DNA of 9,943 nt from CAZCSH01 sp964501545 (GTDB lineage Bacteria > Patescibacteriota > Minisyncoccia > Minisyncoccales > RBG-13-42-11). The notes below the pieces were generated by a model. That model searched no databases. It was given only the letters and a program-made list of their open reading frames with translations, and was not told where the DNA came from. This document shows positions 1 to 5,857 of this stretch, in pieces. The stretch is from contig CAZCSH010000022.1 of NCBI GenBank assembly GCA_964501545.1, positions 1 through 9,943 on the forward strand, read 5' to 3'. The position numbers and the translations under genes were made by a program. How positions within the stretch are numbered: position 1 is the first letter of the stretch; each line of letters opens with the position of its first letter.

Positions 1-18
1 AGAATACTGCTGATTTTT

Positions 19-47
19 ATTTTAAGACAACAAACAATCCTTGTCAA
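19..47 (-). promoter_or_regulatory. Promoter reading out of the left edge
   Basis: On the minus strand there is a perfect -35 TTGACA (47-42), a 17-nt spacer and a -10 TAAAAT (24-19), which is 5 of 6 matches to TATAAT. Transcription would start near position 11-13 and leave the window to the left. It lies just after the stop codon of the PEBP gene, so it probably drives the next, unseen gene as a separate unit. The match is seen directly; activity is inferred. Confidence 0.65.
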
Positions 48-58
48 GAGAAAGCTCT

Positions 59-610
59 TTATCTTTGATAAAGGCCAATGAGTTCAGCCTGAGCTAAAAT
101 TGCCCCCTTCATCGCCTCTTCCAAATCTTCTTTTTTGGAAGAGGGATCTAAACTAAGCTCAGTGTTCAAGGCGTAAAGCTTAAAATGATAGTGGTGAGTC
201 CCGCTTGGCGGACAAGGACCACCATAAGGTTGTTTGCCAAAACTATTCATCCCCTGGACGCTTCCTTCTGGCAAGCTATTTTCTTCAATCCCAGGGGTTG
301 AAGAAGAAATATTCCAAACTAGCCAATGATCCCAGATTCCCAGAGGAGCATCAGGATCATCAACAATCAAAACCAAACTCTTTGTCCCTTCCGGAGCACC
401 AGATATTTGGAGGGGTGGATTGATATCTTCCCCATCACACGTATATTTTGAAGGAATTGATTGGTTATTTTCAAAAGCCGGACTAGTCAGTTTCATATTT
501 GTTTCTTTTGTCTCTAAGTTTTCTTGAGGAGATTCTGACGAACCTGGAAAGAAGTAAAAAACCAAACCTCCTATTAAAACTAAAGTGATTAAAACGACAA
601 CTCCTCTCAT
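59..610 (-). CDS. PEBP/YbhB-YbcL family protein, membrane-anchored
   Basis: This 183-residue protein has one N-terminal hydrophobic segment (about 4-22) followed by a polar linker and a phosphatidylethanolamine-binding-protein domain (about 39-181). The family signatures are intact: DPDAP at 85-89, H95, and the GPCPPSGTHHYHF stretch at 131-143 that lines the anion-binding pocket. Bacterial members of the YbhB/YbcL group are called Raf-kinase-inhibitor-like, but their ligand is mostly unknown. The hydrophobic start lacks a lipobox, so it is probably an uncleaved anchor placing the domain outside the cytoplasm (inference). The gene starts 7 bp after the glycosylase gene. A perfect TATAAT ends 6 nt before its ATG and no Shine-Dalgarno is visible, so it may be made from its own leaderless mRNA as well as from readthrough. 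Family assignment is firm; function is not known. Confidence 0.95.
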   Translation of the reverse strand: MRGVVVLITLVLIGGLVFYFFPGSSESPQENLETKETNMKLTSPAFENNQSIPSKYTCDGEDINPPLQISGAPEGTKSLVLIVDDPDAPLGIWDHWLVWNISSSTPGIEENSLPEGSVQGMNSFGKQPYGGPCPPSGTHHYHFKLYALNTELSLDPSSKKEDLEEAMKGAILAQAELIGLYQR

Positions 611-616
611 CTTTCT

Positions 617-622
617 ATTATA
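617..622 (-). promoter_or_regulatory. -10 element of the PEBP gene (leaderless type)
   Basis: TATAAT reads on the minus strand at 622-617, overlaps the glycosylase stop codon (620-618), and is followed by exactly 6 nt (AGAAAG) and then ATG at 610. A start 7 nt downstream of the hexamer would put +1 on the A of the ATG. No convincing -35 box lies 16-18 nt upstream. The same spacing recurs at three other genes in this window. Confidence 0.5.
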
Positions 623-1184
623 TCTCTTTTAACAAAAACCGCCATTTCTTACTGGCCCAATAAGGGCCGGCATAATCTATCCCTACTCTTTTTGTTGCTA
701 CAATTTTATATTTCTTGGGCTTCTCTCCCCTACCTGCCCCGTAGCAAACTTGCTTTGCTTCGGGGTCTTCCAACCAAATCCTTTTACTTTTGGTTAAGTC
801 TTCCCCGTAAAAAGATTTATCTAATTTTAAATATTGGCAAAGCTTTCCTGGACCAGAAGCTAACTTTCCCAAATCCAAAGCCCTAATTAAAACACACTCT
901 GGCTCCCCCGCTTTAGCCGTTGAAATATTCATTTGCCAGTAAATGCCGTAAACCAAATAAATATAAATGTGGCCGCCAATTAAATATTCAGCTTTATTTC
1001 TGGGAGTGACTCTGCCTTGAAAAGCATGAGAAGCTCTGTCTTTGGGGCCAATGTAAGCTTCTGTCTCAATGATTTTGCCTTCTAGTTTCTTTTTCCCGAT
1101 CTTTCTGACAATGTATTTTCCCAAAAGTTCTTTTGCTACCTTCAGAGTCTTTTTTGTATAAAAGCCTCTCTTTAACCTTTTCAT
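618..1184 (-). CDS. mpg: DNA-3-methyladenine glycosylase (AAG/MPG type)
   Basis: This 188-residue protein is a base-excision repair glycosylase of the mammalian AAG (MPG) fold. It removes alkylated or deaminated purines such as 3-methyladenine and hypoxanthine. It aligns without gaps over the active site of human AAG (offset 83): E42 matches the catalytic Glu125 in ETEAY, Y44 matches Tyr127, H53 matches His136, Y76 and Y79 match Tyr159 and the intercalating Tyr162, and N86 matches Asn169 in MNIS. TPRN (60-63) and the later SGPGKLCQ and RVGIDYAG stretches are also typical. Length is normal for a bacterial member. The ATG has no Shine-Dalgarno; an extended -10 lies 6 nt upstream. The gene sits just beyond the plsY terminator, so it starts a new unit, followed 7 bp later by the PEBP gene. 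I see no missing key residue. Confidence 0.97.
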   Translation of the reverse strand: MKRLKRGFYTKKTLKVAKELLGKYIVRKIGKKKLEGKIIETEAYIGPKDRASHAFQGRVTPRNKAEYLIGGHIYIYLVYGIYWQMNISTAKAGEPECVLIRALDLGKLASGPGKLCQYLKLDKSFYGEDLTKSKRIWLEDPEAKQVCYGAGRGEKPKKYKIVATKRVGIDYAGPYWASKKWRFLLKEI

Positions 1185-1190
1185 TCTTTT

Positions 1191-1199
1191 ATATTAGCA
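1191..1199 (-). promoter_or_regulatory. Extended -10 promoter of mpg (leaderless type)
   Basis: The minus strand reads TGCTAATAT at 1199-1191, preceded by a T run. This is an extended -10 (TG-n-TAATAT, 4 of 6 matches in the hexamer), and exactly 6 nt (AAAAGA) separate it from the ATG at 1184. The predicted start is at the ATG itself. It lies directly downstream of the plsY terminator, as expected for an independent unit. Confidence 0.5.
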
Positions 1200-1213
1200 A
1201 AAACCTTATTCTT

Positions 1214-1242
1214 ATAAAAAAAGAAGTGGCCCGAAGACCACT
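1214..1242 (-). terminator. Intrinsic terminator of plsY with UUCG loop
   Basis: On the minus strand, arms AGTGGTC and GGCCACT (1242-1236 and 1231-1225) form a 7-bp stem closed by a TTCG tetraloop, followed by TCTTTTTTTAT. The stem begins inside the plsY stop codon (1243-1241), so terminator and gene end overlap. The tetraloop and the seven-T run make this a strong prediction. Confidence 0.88.
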
Positions 1243-1840
1243 ACCCAGCTTTAAGAAGATCGGGTTCCCTGCCCTGAAGAAGCCTAGCAATGTTTTCTCG
1301 GTGAGAGAAGTAAATAATGGGTATTGCCAAAGCTCCTAAAAGAAGAATGGCCAAGGATTCTTGAAAGACCCGGATAAGCAAGGGAAGCAAAAGGACGGCA
1401 ATTAAGTTGGTCAGGGACATCTTTCTGCCCAAGAAGAGAATGATGACCCAGCCTGCCAGCAAAGGTGGCCAAATCCACCAAATAGGCAGGGCTAAGAGTC
1501 CGCCAACTATGGTAGCCACCCCTTTCCCTCCTTTAAACCTTAGGAAGCAAGGGAAGATGTTGCCTGCCAGGACCAGCAAGATAAGGGTAAGGGCCAGCCA
1601 CTCTGAACCCAACACCCAATAAGCAATGGCTGAAAAGAGAAAGCATTTTAACCCATCAACCACCCCTACCAGAATTCCGTAATTCCAGCCAAAGACTCTC
1701 GCAACATTTGTCCCGCCAGTAGCTCCGCTGCCTATCTTCCTAATATCAACTCCCTTGAGCCTCCCGACAAGGTAGCCAGTTGGTAAAGAGCCAACTAAGT
1801 AGCTTAGGACAAGCAGAATAATCATCCACCATGTTTCCAT
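1241..1840 (-). CDS. plsY: Acyl-phosphate:glycerol-3-phosphate acyltransferase PlsY
   Basis: PlsY transfers an acyl chain from acyl-phosphate to sn-glycerol-3-phosphate, the first acylation step of phospholipid synthesis, in the cytoplasmic membrane. The 199-residue product is very hydrophobic, with several membrane spans, and has the three family motifs: GSLPTGY then GSGATGGTNVAR (17-23 and 37-48), AGNIFP followed by FKGGKGVAT (92-97 and 102-110), and HRENI with QGRE (180-184 and 189-192). Length is normal. Two motif positions differ from the usual form: GSGN-x-GATN is GSGATGGTN, and the usual His in AGHxFP is Asn94. The ATG follows a strong GGAGG (1851-1847) with a 6-nt spacer. Neighbours are unrelated, and the gene has its own terminator. 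Its G+C is clearly higher than that of genes outside the 1241-2815 block. Confidence 0.95.
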   Translation of the reverse strand: METWWMIILLVLSYLVGSLPTGYLVGRLKGVDIRKIGSGATGGTNVARVFGWNYGILVGVVDGLKCFLFSAIAYWVLGSEWLALTLILLVLAGNIFPCFLRFKGGKGVATIVGGLLALPIWWIWPPLLAGWVIILFLGRKMSLTNLIAVLLLPLLIRVFQESLAILLLGALAIPIIYFSHRENIARLLQGREPDLLKAG

Positions 1841-1846
1841 CTTCCA

Positions 1847-1851
1847 CCTCC
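1847..1851 (-). promoter_or_regulatory. Shine-Dalgarno site of plsY
   Basis: GGAGG lies 6 nt before the ATG at 1840 on the minus strand. It fixes the plsY start and contrasts with the genes here that lack any Shine-Dalgarno. Confidence 0.85.
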
Positions 1852-1880
1852 AGTATTCTGAGTTGTTATTCTAAGATATC

Positions 1881-2414
1881 TTATTCTCTAAAATTTACAA
1901 GGCAGGAATTAGAAAATGCCAAGATAAGGAAAATAAAATAGGCCCCGTCTTGAGGAACGGGGCCGATATCCCGAGGAAGCAAATAAACTGTTATTTCAGC
2001 TGGCTGGGCCTCAACTAACTTGTGGCCGGCGATAACCCGCTTGATAACAGCCATGAATGTAGGGTTTTCCCGCTGTTCTTGGCAGAGCATCCTGACCTTT
2101 TCCATAACCTGGCGAAGACTAAGTTCGTCCTCTCTATAGCGAGCACCCGACAGAGCAGTATGGCGCAAATATAATTGCTCTGAGTTGCTTAGGCTAAAGA
2201 GAACGCCCCATCTTGTGTATTCCCAGCCACCGGTTGAGAAATAGCTGAGTTTTGTTCGGACCTGATGGAACATCCTCCAGCCAGGATTTGCTCTCTTGAT
2301 AACAATGGAGCCATAATCCCTGGGATCTGGCTCTTTTCCTATAGCAGGAGCAATTAGAGCGTATTTTAGCCAAGGATACTCTTTTAAAAAGACTTCCAGT
2401 TCTCTTACTTTCAT
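1881..2414 (-). CDS. Unrecognised protein, 177 residues
   Basis: I do not recognise this family. The frame is open back to a TTG at 2456, but the ATG at 2414 is preferred because it follows a purine-rich stretch with GAGGG 4 nt upstream. The product is soluble-looking for most of its length, rich in Trp, Tyr and Arg, with an amphipathic helix around 88-125. There is no signal peptide, Cys motif or known catalytic signature. The last part is odd: residues 151-158 are encoded by a perfect 8-bp hairpin followed by a U-rich tract, and residues 159-177 form a hydrophobic tail (FIFLILAF) encoded by that tract and the DNA after it. The true gene may once have ended earlier. G+C is higher than in the flanking AT-rich genes. 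A terminator separates it from the upstream small membrane protein, and a weak TATACT (2473-2468) might serve as its promoter. Confidence 0.65.
   Translation of the reverse strand: MKVRELEVFLKEYPWLKYALIAPAIGKEPDPRDYGSIVIKRANPGWRMFHQVRTKLSYFSTGGWEYTRWGVLFSLSNSEQLYLRHTALSGARYREDELSLRQVMEKVRMLCQEQRENPTFMAVIKRVIAGHKLVEAQPAEITVYLLPRDIGPVPQDGAYFIFLILAFSNSCLVNFRE
1928..1964 (-). terminator. Terminator-like hairpin inside a coding frame
   Basis: On the minus strand GGCCCCGT and ACGGGGCC form a perfect 8-bp stem (1964-1957 with 1948-1941) with an 8-nt loop, followed by TATTTTATTTTCC. The shape is that of an intrinsic terminator, but the frame of the unrecognised gene stays open through it for another 19 residues. 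The T tract is interrupted, so strength is uncertain. Confidence 0.65.
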
Positions 2415-2483
2415 CTCTCCCTCTCTTCCTTTATGGGTCTTAAAAGGAACTAACAAGTTATTATTGGAGTATACATCTTTTCA

Positions 2484-2523
2484 GAAAAAAGAAAACCTCC
2501 TGCGAGTCCAATCTCACAAGAGG
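2484..2523 (-). terminator. Intrinsic terminator of the small membrane protein gene
   Basis: On the minus strand an 11-bp stem (2523-2513 with 2506-2496, two G-T wobbles, loop ATTGGA) is followed by TTTTCTTTTTTC. It lies 40 bp after the stop of the small membrane protein gene and ahead of the unrecognised gene, so the two are probably separate transcripts. Confidence 0.85.
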
Positions 2524-2563
2524 CACTGTCTTTTTAGGGCCCCAAATGGACCCTGCCAAGACC

Positions 2564-2803
2564 TCATTTAGGGGTGGTTGAGGCAGGCCTGGTTGCCCAG
2601 AAGGCGATGATGGCTGTAGCTAGAGGGAAAGGAGTACCAGGTAAGATTTGAGCCCAGAGGGGCCAATGAGGATAGAAACCCCTTAGGGGCAGGTCAACAG
2701 CAACAGCAAGTCCTAGTCCAACGAGGCAGGCGGCTAATGCCAGCCCAGCGAAAACCAGGATGATGAATCTCGGACTGAAGACAGCCCGCCGCATCTCTTC
2801 CAT
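2564..2803 (-). CDS. Small membrane protein with two predicted helices
   Basis: This 79-residue protein has two hydrophobic segments (about 13-36 and 55-70) joined by a loop rich in Pro, Trp and aromatic residues (about 37-54). The N-terminus is charged (MEEMRR), and the tail is short and polar. No family is recognised and no function is proposed. Support for a real gene is good despite its size: a consensus promoter at 2863-2835, a GGAGG 6 nt before the ATG, and a strong terminator 40 bp after the stop. It is divergent from the exported protein gene at 2914, with the two promoters facing away from each other in a 110-bp gap. G+C is about 53% in the sampled line 2641-2700, far above the exported protein gene next door. 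Confidence 0.75.
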   Translation of the reverse strand: MEEMRRAVFSPRFIILVFAGLALAACLVGLGLAVAVDLPLRGFYPHWPLWAQILPGTPFPLATAIIAFWATRPASTTPK

Positions 2804-2809
2804 CTTTTG

Positions 2810-2814
2810 CCTCC
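2810..2814 (-). promoter_or_regulatory. Shine-Dalgarno site of the small membrane protein gene
   Basis: GGAGG sits 6 nt upstream of the ATG at 2803. It is a full match and decides the start of this short gene. Confidence 0.85.
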
Positions 2815-2834
2815 GATCTAAAGCTCTGTTCTAA

Positions 2835-2863
2835 ATAATATCTGATTAAATTGAAAAAGTCAA
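2835..2863 (-). promoter_or_regulatory. Promoter of the small membrane protein gene
   Basis: The minus strand has TTGACT (2863-2858), a 17-nt spacer and TATTAT (2840-2835), each 5 of 6 matches to the sigma-70 consensus. The start would be near 2828, giving a leader of about 25 nt that carries the GGAGG. Confidence 0.75.
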
Positions 2864-2876
2864 TTTTCATAGCCAT

Positions 2877-2905
2877 TTGACATTTTATTATTTTTATGGT
2901 TTAAT
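2877..2905 (+). promoter_or_regulatory. Promoter of the exported protein gene (near-leaderless)
   Basis: A perfect TTGACA (2877-2882), a 17-nt spacer and TTTAAT (2900-2905) precede the ATG at 2914 by 8 nt. The start is expected at about 2912, so the mRNA would have 0-2 nt before the ATG. There is no Shine-Dalgarno, and an in-frame stop at 2902-2904 excludes an earlier start. Confidence 0.75.
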
Positions 2906-2913
2906 GGGTTCAT

Positions 2914-4161
2914 ATGCCATTACTGATAGCCTTAATCATCTTTATTTTTTCTCTATCCACTGTTGGTGGTTTTCTTACCAATGAGTTTAAAATGCTTCCT
3001 GGCCAAGCCAGTATTTCTCAAATATTAGAAACCTTCCAAGTAGAGTCTTCTCCTAAAGGAAATAATGAAGAAATTATTAGCCAGCCCCAAGAAAAAATAA
3101 CTTATTATTATCCTTCCCAAACCACTTCTCCTAAAATTGAAACAAAAACACCCTCTCCGGTTGAAGAAACCATTGATACTTATATAAGATATGGCCCAAT
3201 AGAAGGAGAAGTTATAGACGAGACTAATGAAGTCATTTTTGAGTTTAAAGAAATCTTGAAAAAAGAGCTTGAAGGTCAAGTTGTTTTTGAAACTAAGGTT
3301 CTGGGTTTAGATAACAATTGGCAGAAAACTTATTCAAGAGAAAGGAAAATTCTGTTCCCGGGGGGAGTGAAAACTTACACCTTCTTGGTCAGAGCAAGGA
3401 TCGGTGATTTAGTTGATTTAACGCCTGCTGAAAGAACCTTTACCATAAAGCTTTCTTCTTATTTTGATAAAGTAAAAATCACCAGCCTCCAAAGGCCAGA
3501 TCCTTACAACAACCCTTCTTTAATCACCCTTTCTACTTATTTACAAAAAGGAGAAACTGTTAATATGACAGGTTGGGAATTTAAAGGGAGCTGGGGTTCT
3601 TTTGAAATTCCAGCAAGTTTGGAAGACTATAATCCCCTGCTCCAATCCTTTACTCTAAAAGATGTCATTTTAAGGCAAGGGGACATTATCTATATTTCGA
3701 GCGAAAATAATCCTTTGGGCCCCAGAACCTGGAATTTTAGACCAAATAAGTGCATGGGTTATTTAACTAACTCTAAATACTTCCCTATTCCTATTTCCCA
3801 AAGCTGTCCCTCAATAAGTAGTCAAAGATTAACTTATTATCTAGATGATTGTTGCCGAGAGTTTATTTCTACTTTGGGTTCTTGCGAAACACCAAAGTTC
3901 CAGGATATGGCAGATTATGGCTTACTGGAAGATGATAACTGCAAGTATTATCTGACTTCTACTTTCAGCTATGCCGGCTGTTATGCAAACCATTATCAAG
4001 AACCTAACTTTACTCTAAATCAGTGGCATATTTACACTGACCGGGTGGGAAATGAAATTATGGATTTCAAAACCGACACTATTGTCATAAAAGATCAAAA
4101 AGGACTCTTAGTTTATAGCTACAGTTACGGGGCAAGCAGTTGTAAAGAACTCTGTCAATAA
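2914..4161 (+). CDS. Exported Cys-rich protein with Ig-like and lamin-tail-like domains
   Basis: This 415-residue protein starts with a hydrophobic export segment (2-20) that lacks the usual basic residues, then a low-complexity Ser/Thr/Pro/Glu linker (about 40-86). Residues 92-180 look like a fibronectin/Y_Y_Y-type beta sandwich (VFETKVLG, W136, and KTYTFLVRAR at 153-162). Residues 186-275 resemble a lamin-tail-type Ig fold (ITLSTYL, VNMTGWEF, ILRQGDIIYI). The C-terminal 136 residues hold all nine cysteines (280, 298, 313, 314, 324, 343, 356, 410, 414), which suggests disulfides outside the cell. It resembles surface proteins I associate with Patescibacteria; the domain calls are by eye. No catalytic motif is seen, so a structural or binding role is inferred. 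It is the only plus-strand gene, with its own promoter and terminator, and is AT-rich (17 of 60 bases G or C at 3061-3120). Confidence 0.88.
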   Translation: MPLLIALIIFIFSLSTVGGFLTNEFKMLPGQASISQILETFQVESSPKGNNEEIISQPQEKITYYYPSQTTSPKIETKTPSPVEETIDTYIRYGPIEGEVIDETNEVIFEFKEILKKELEGQVVFETKVLGLDNNWQKTYSRERKILFPGGVKTYTFLVRARIGDLVDLTPAERTFTIKLSSYFDKVKITSLQRPDPYNNPSLITLSTYLQKGETVNMTGWEFKGSWGSFEIPASLEDYNPLLQSFTLKDVILRQGDIIYISSENNPLGPRTWNFRPNKCMGYLTNSKYFPIPISQSCPSISSQRLTYYLDDCCREFISTLGSCETPKFQDMADYGLLEDDNCKYYLTSTFSYAGCYANHYQEPNFTLNQWHIYTDRVGNEIMDFKTDTIVIKDQKGLLVYSYSYGASSCKELCQ

Positions 4162-4189
4162 AAAAGTCCCTTGAAAGAGGGGCTTTTTT
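4160..4189. terminator. Bidirectional intrinsic terminator between convergent genes
   Basis: A 13-bp stem (4160-4172 with 4177-4189, two G-T wobbles) is closed by a GAAA tetraloop. The outer six pairs are A on the left and T on the right, so both strands give a GC-rich hairpin core followed by six T. It overlaps the last two bases of the exported protein stop codon and lies 22 bp from the end of the HD gene, so it can end both converging transcripts. Confidence 0.92.
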
Positions 4190-4211
4190 GTTTGGCTTAA
4201 GTAGCCAAAAA

Positions 4212-4766
4212 CTAAAGGCCCAAGTCTTCAGAAATTGCCTGAAGCGCCCCTAAACCTATTTTAACAAATTCTTCCAGTTTTAGTCCAATTAATTCTTCTG
4301 AAAGTTTTATTATTTCTCGATTAGCTCCCCTGGCAAAAGCTTTTTCCTTAAACCTGTTCAATACATTCTCAACCGTTAAATCAGCTATTTTCTTTGAAGG
4401 TAAAACCAGGGTTGCAGCCACAATAAGTCCGGTTAAGGGATCAATCACAAAAAGGGCTTTTTCCATTAGGGTTTGGGGTTTTTCACCATGAGCTTCATTA
4501 TGCACTTTGACTGCCTGGCAAATATCTTTTTCCAGACCCATTTCCTCCAACATCTTAGCTCCGACTAAAGAATGTTGAGAAAGATCATTCCCAACTTTTT
4601 CATAATCAATATCATGTAAGATGCCAGTTAACCCCCACCTTTCTTCATCTTCTCCAAAATGACGAGCTAAAGCCCGCATGACAGCTTCCACTGCCAAAGA
4701 ATGCTTTATCAGGTTTTGATTAGAAAGATTTTCCTTTAAAGTTGCTAAAGCTTTTTCTCTGGTCAT
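4212..4766 (-). CDS. HD-superfamily hydrolase
   Basis: This 184-residue protein is a predicted metal-dependent phosphohydrolase of the HD superfamily, close to the small COG2316-type group. The metal-binding set is complete: H22 (KHSLAVE), H51-D52 (LHDIDYE) and D109 (FVIDPLTG), with further histidines H65, H89 and H93. The later stretch KAFARGANREII is also typical of this group. HD proteins of this kind act on nucleotides or other phosphate esters, but the substrate cannot be read from sequence. The ATG overlaps the stop of the upstream membrane protein gene in an ATGA (4766-4763), so translation is probably coupled. It is the last gene of the unit that begins with the cyclophilin-like gene and ends at the bidirectional terminator. 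Confidence 0.9.
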   Translation of the reverse strand: MTREKALATLKENLSNQNLIKHSLAVEAVMRALARHFGEDEERWGLTGILHDIDYEKVGNDLSQHSLVGAKMLEEMGLEKDICQAVKVHNEAHGEKPQTLMEKALFVIDPLTGLIVAATLVLPSKKIADLTVENVLNRFKEKAFARGANREIIKLSEELIGLKLEEFVKIGLGALQAISEDLGL

Positions 4767-5146
4767 TTTCTAAAAAACTTTAAAGCTATTACCAAAATCA
4801 AGCCATAAAGAATCCAAACAAAGAAACCAAAGGCTGTGGTTTTGGGACTAATCAAACCAGCAAAATAAGAAGGAATTCCTCCAATAATACCAAGACAAAC
4901 TAAACCCCAAGTAAAACCTGCTAACCAAAGATTTACCTTGGGGAGAAGACCAACAATTAAGACAAACAATGTTCCTGAAATAGCACCTAAAAGAAGATGG
5001 CTCCAGAAAACAGAAACTCTTTCGGTAATACCCAAAAGAGTGAATAAGGCTGAGGGACCGGCTAAGTTAATAAAAATTAAATCAACGACTGCTCCCCCAA
5101 CAACTCCTCCTAAAAATCCAGAAAGAATATCTTTTGCTTTTAACAT
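4763..5146 (-). CDS. Four-helix membrane protein of unknown function
   Basis: This 127-residue protein has four hydrophobic segments (about 8-28, 46-66, 72-95 and 104-124) and ends in KFFRK, consistent with a small integral membrane protein. Segment 1 is Gly-rich (FLGGVVGGAVVDLIF). No family or active-site residues are recognised. It starts 21 nt after the nuclease stop. No good Shine-Dalgarno is visible; a TAAATT close to the ATG could be a weak promoter, but coupling to the upstream gene is as likely. Its stop overlaps the HD hydrolase start by 4 nt, so the two products are probably made together and may act together (inference). Confidence 0.82.
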   Translation of the reverse strand: MLKAKDILSGFLGGVVGGAVVDLIFINLAGPSALFTLLGITERVSVFWSHLLLGAISGTLFVLIVGLLPKVNLWLAGFTWGLVCLGIIGGIPSYFAGLISPKTTAFGFFVWILYGLILVIALKFFRK

Positions 5147-5167
5147 TCTTTAATTTAGAGTTAAAAA

Positions 5168-5857
5168 CTAACCTACTTTACCAACATCGCTTAACCATTT
5201 ACCGTGAAGACAATCAGGGCTGTGAGAAGGTGGCGCTTCTTGCTTCAAAAGAGCGACTGCATCCTGAAATAATTCTGGAATATCATCAGGATTAGTTTCT
5301 ATTTCTTGAAGCTCTTTTTGAAAAGGTAGCTTGTCCTCAAACCCATTGGTTTTGTCAACCACGTAAAAAGCCAAATACCCTTTTCTTGGAGTTTTGAACC
5401 CATTCTTTTCCAATAAATAAGTGTAAATATCCATTTGGAGCTGGAACCTGTCATAAACCTTAGCAACGGCACTGCCAGTGGATTTATAATCTAAAGCTGC
5501 TAGCTTGCCATCCGGAAATTCCAAGACATCATCCACTGCTCCAAAAAGAGTAGCTCCCACTTCTTCGTCAAAATAGCGAATACCAACTCGATTACTCCTC
5601 CACTGATTTAATAGTTCTTGATTGGGAAAAAGACGAGCTTTAATTTTATGAGCTATTAACAAAGGGTGGAGTTCTCCTTTTTTCCGATAGCTATCAAACT
5701 CTTCTTTCAAAAGGGTATCTACAGCTGCGTTTAAAGCATAGGGATAAGGGGGTGGTCTTCTGATGCCTAGTTTCTTTTCCAGCCAAAAACAGCAAGGACA
5801 TTCCAGAAAGAGGTTTAAGGAGTTGGGTGATAATTGAATTTGTTTTTCTTGATTCAT
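5168..5857 (-). CDS. PD-(D/E)XK superfamily nuclease (RecB/Cas4-like)
   Basis: This 229-residue protein has the single-domain layout of RecB/AddB/Cas4-type nucleases. The N-terminus carries the family box LSPNSLNLFLECP then FWL (9-26), followed by motif II at GAVDDVLEF (D109 or D110), motif III LDYKS (D123, K125) and a helix with Q139, Q141 and Y145. The core is intact, so DNA-cleaving activity is plausible. The iron-sulfur option is doubtful: C20, C22 and C23 are present near the N-terminus, but the C-terminus has a single Cys (PDCLHGKW) rather than the Cas4/AddB trio. There are no cas genes or CRISPR repeats nearby, so it should not be called Cas4. Its ATG overlaps the stop of the cyclophilin-like gene by ATGA (5857-5854). 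Confidence 0.88.
   Translation of the reverse strand: MNQEKQIQLSPNSLNLFLECPCCFWLEKKLGIRRPPPYPYALNAAVDTLLKEEFDSYRKKGELHPLLIAHKIKARLFPNQELLNQWRSNRVGIRYFDEEVGATLFGAVDDVLEFPDGKLAALDYKSTGSAVAKVYDRFQLQMDIYTYLLEKNGFKTPRKGYLAFYVVDKTNGFEDKLPFQKELQEIETNPDDIPELFQDAVALLKQEAPPSHSPDCLHGKWLSDVGKVG

Noticed and set aside
46..59. Hairpin AAGAG-AAAG-CTCTT after the PEBP gene
   Set aside because: Only 5 bp, weak, and not followed by a T run on the minus strand.
205..423. Plus-strand open frame inside the PEBP gene
   Set aside because: It lies wholly opposite a gene with clear family motifs and has no ribosome site or family resemblance of its own; the other opposite-strand frames in the window are dismissed for the same reason.
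1872..1883. Perfect 12-bp palindrome TAAGATATCTTA upstream of plsY
   Set aside because: It overlaps the stop of the previous gene, is AT-rich and has no second copy in the window; chance is likely, though an operator is not excluded.
2415..2456. TTG-initiated extension of the unrecognised protein by 14 residues
   Set aside because: The ATG at 2414 has a purine-rich ribosome site at the right distance; the TTG has none.
5168..5857. Cas4 and a CRISPR context for the PD-(D/E)XK nuclease
   Set aside because: No repeat-spacer array or cas gene is visible, and the C-terminal Cys trio is missing.
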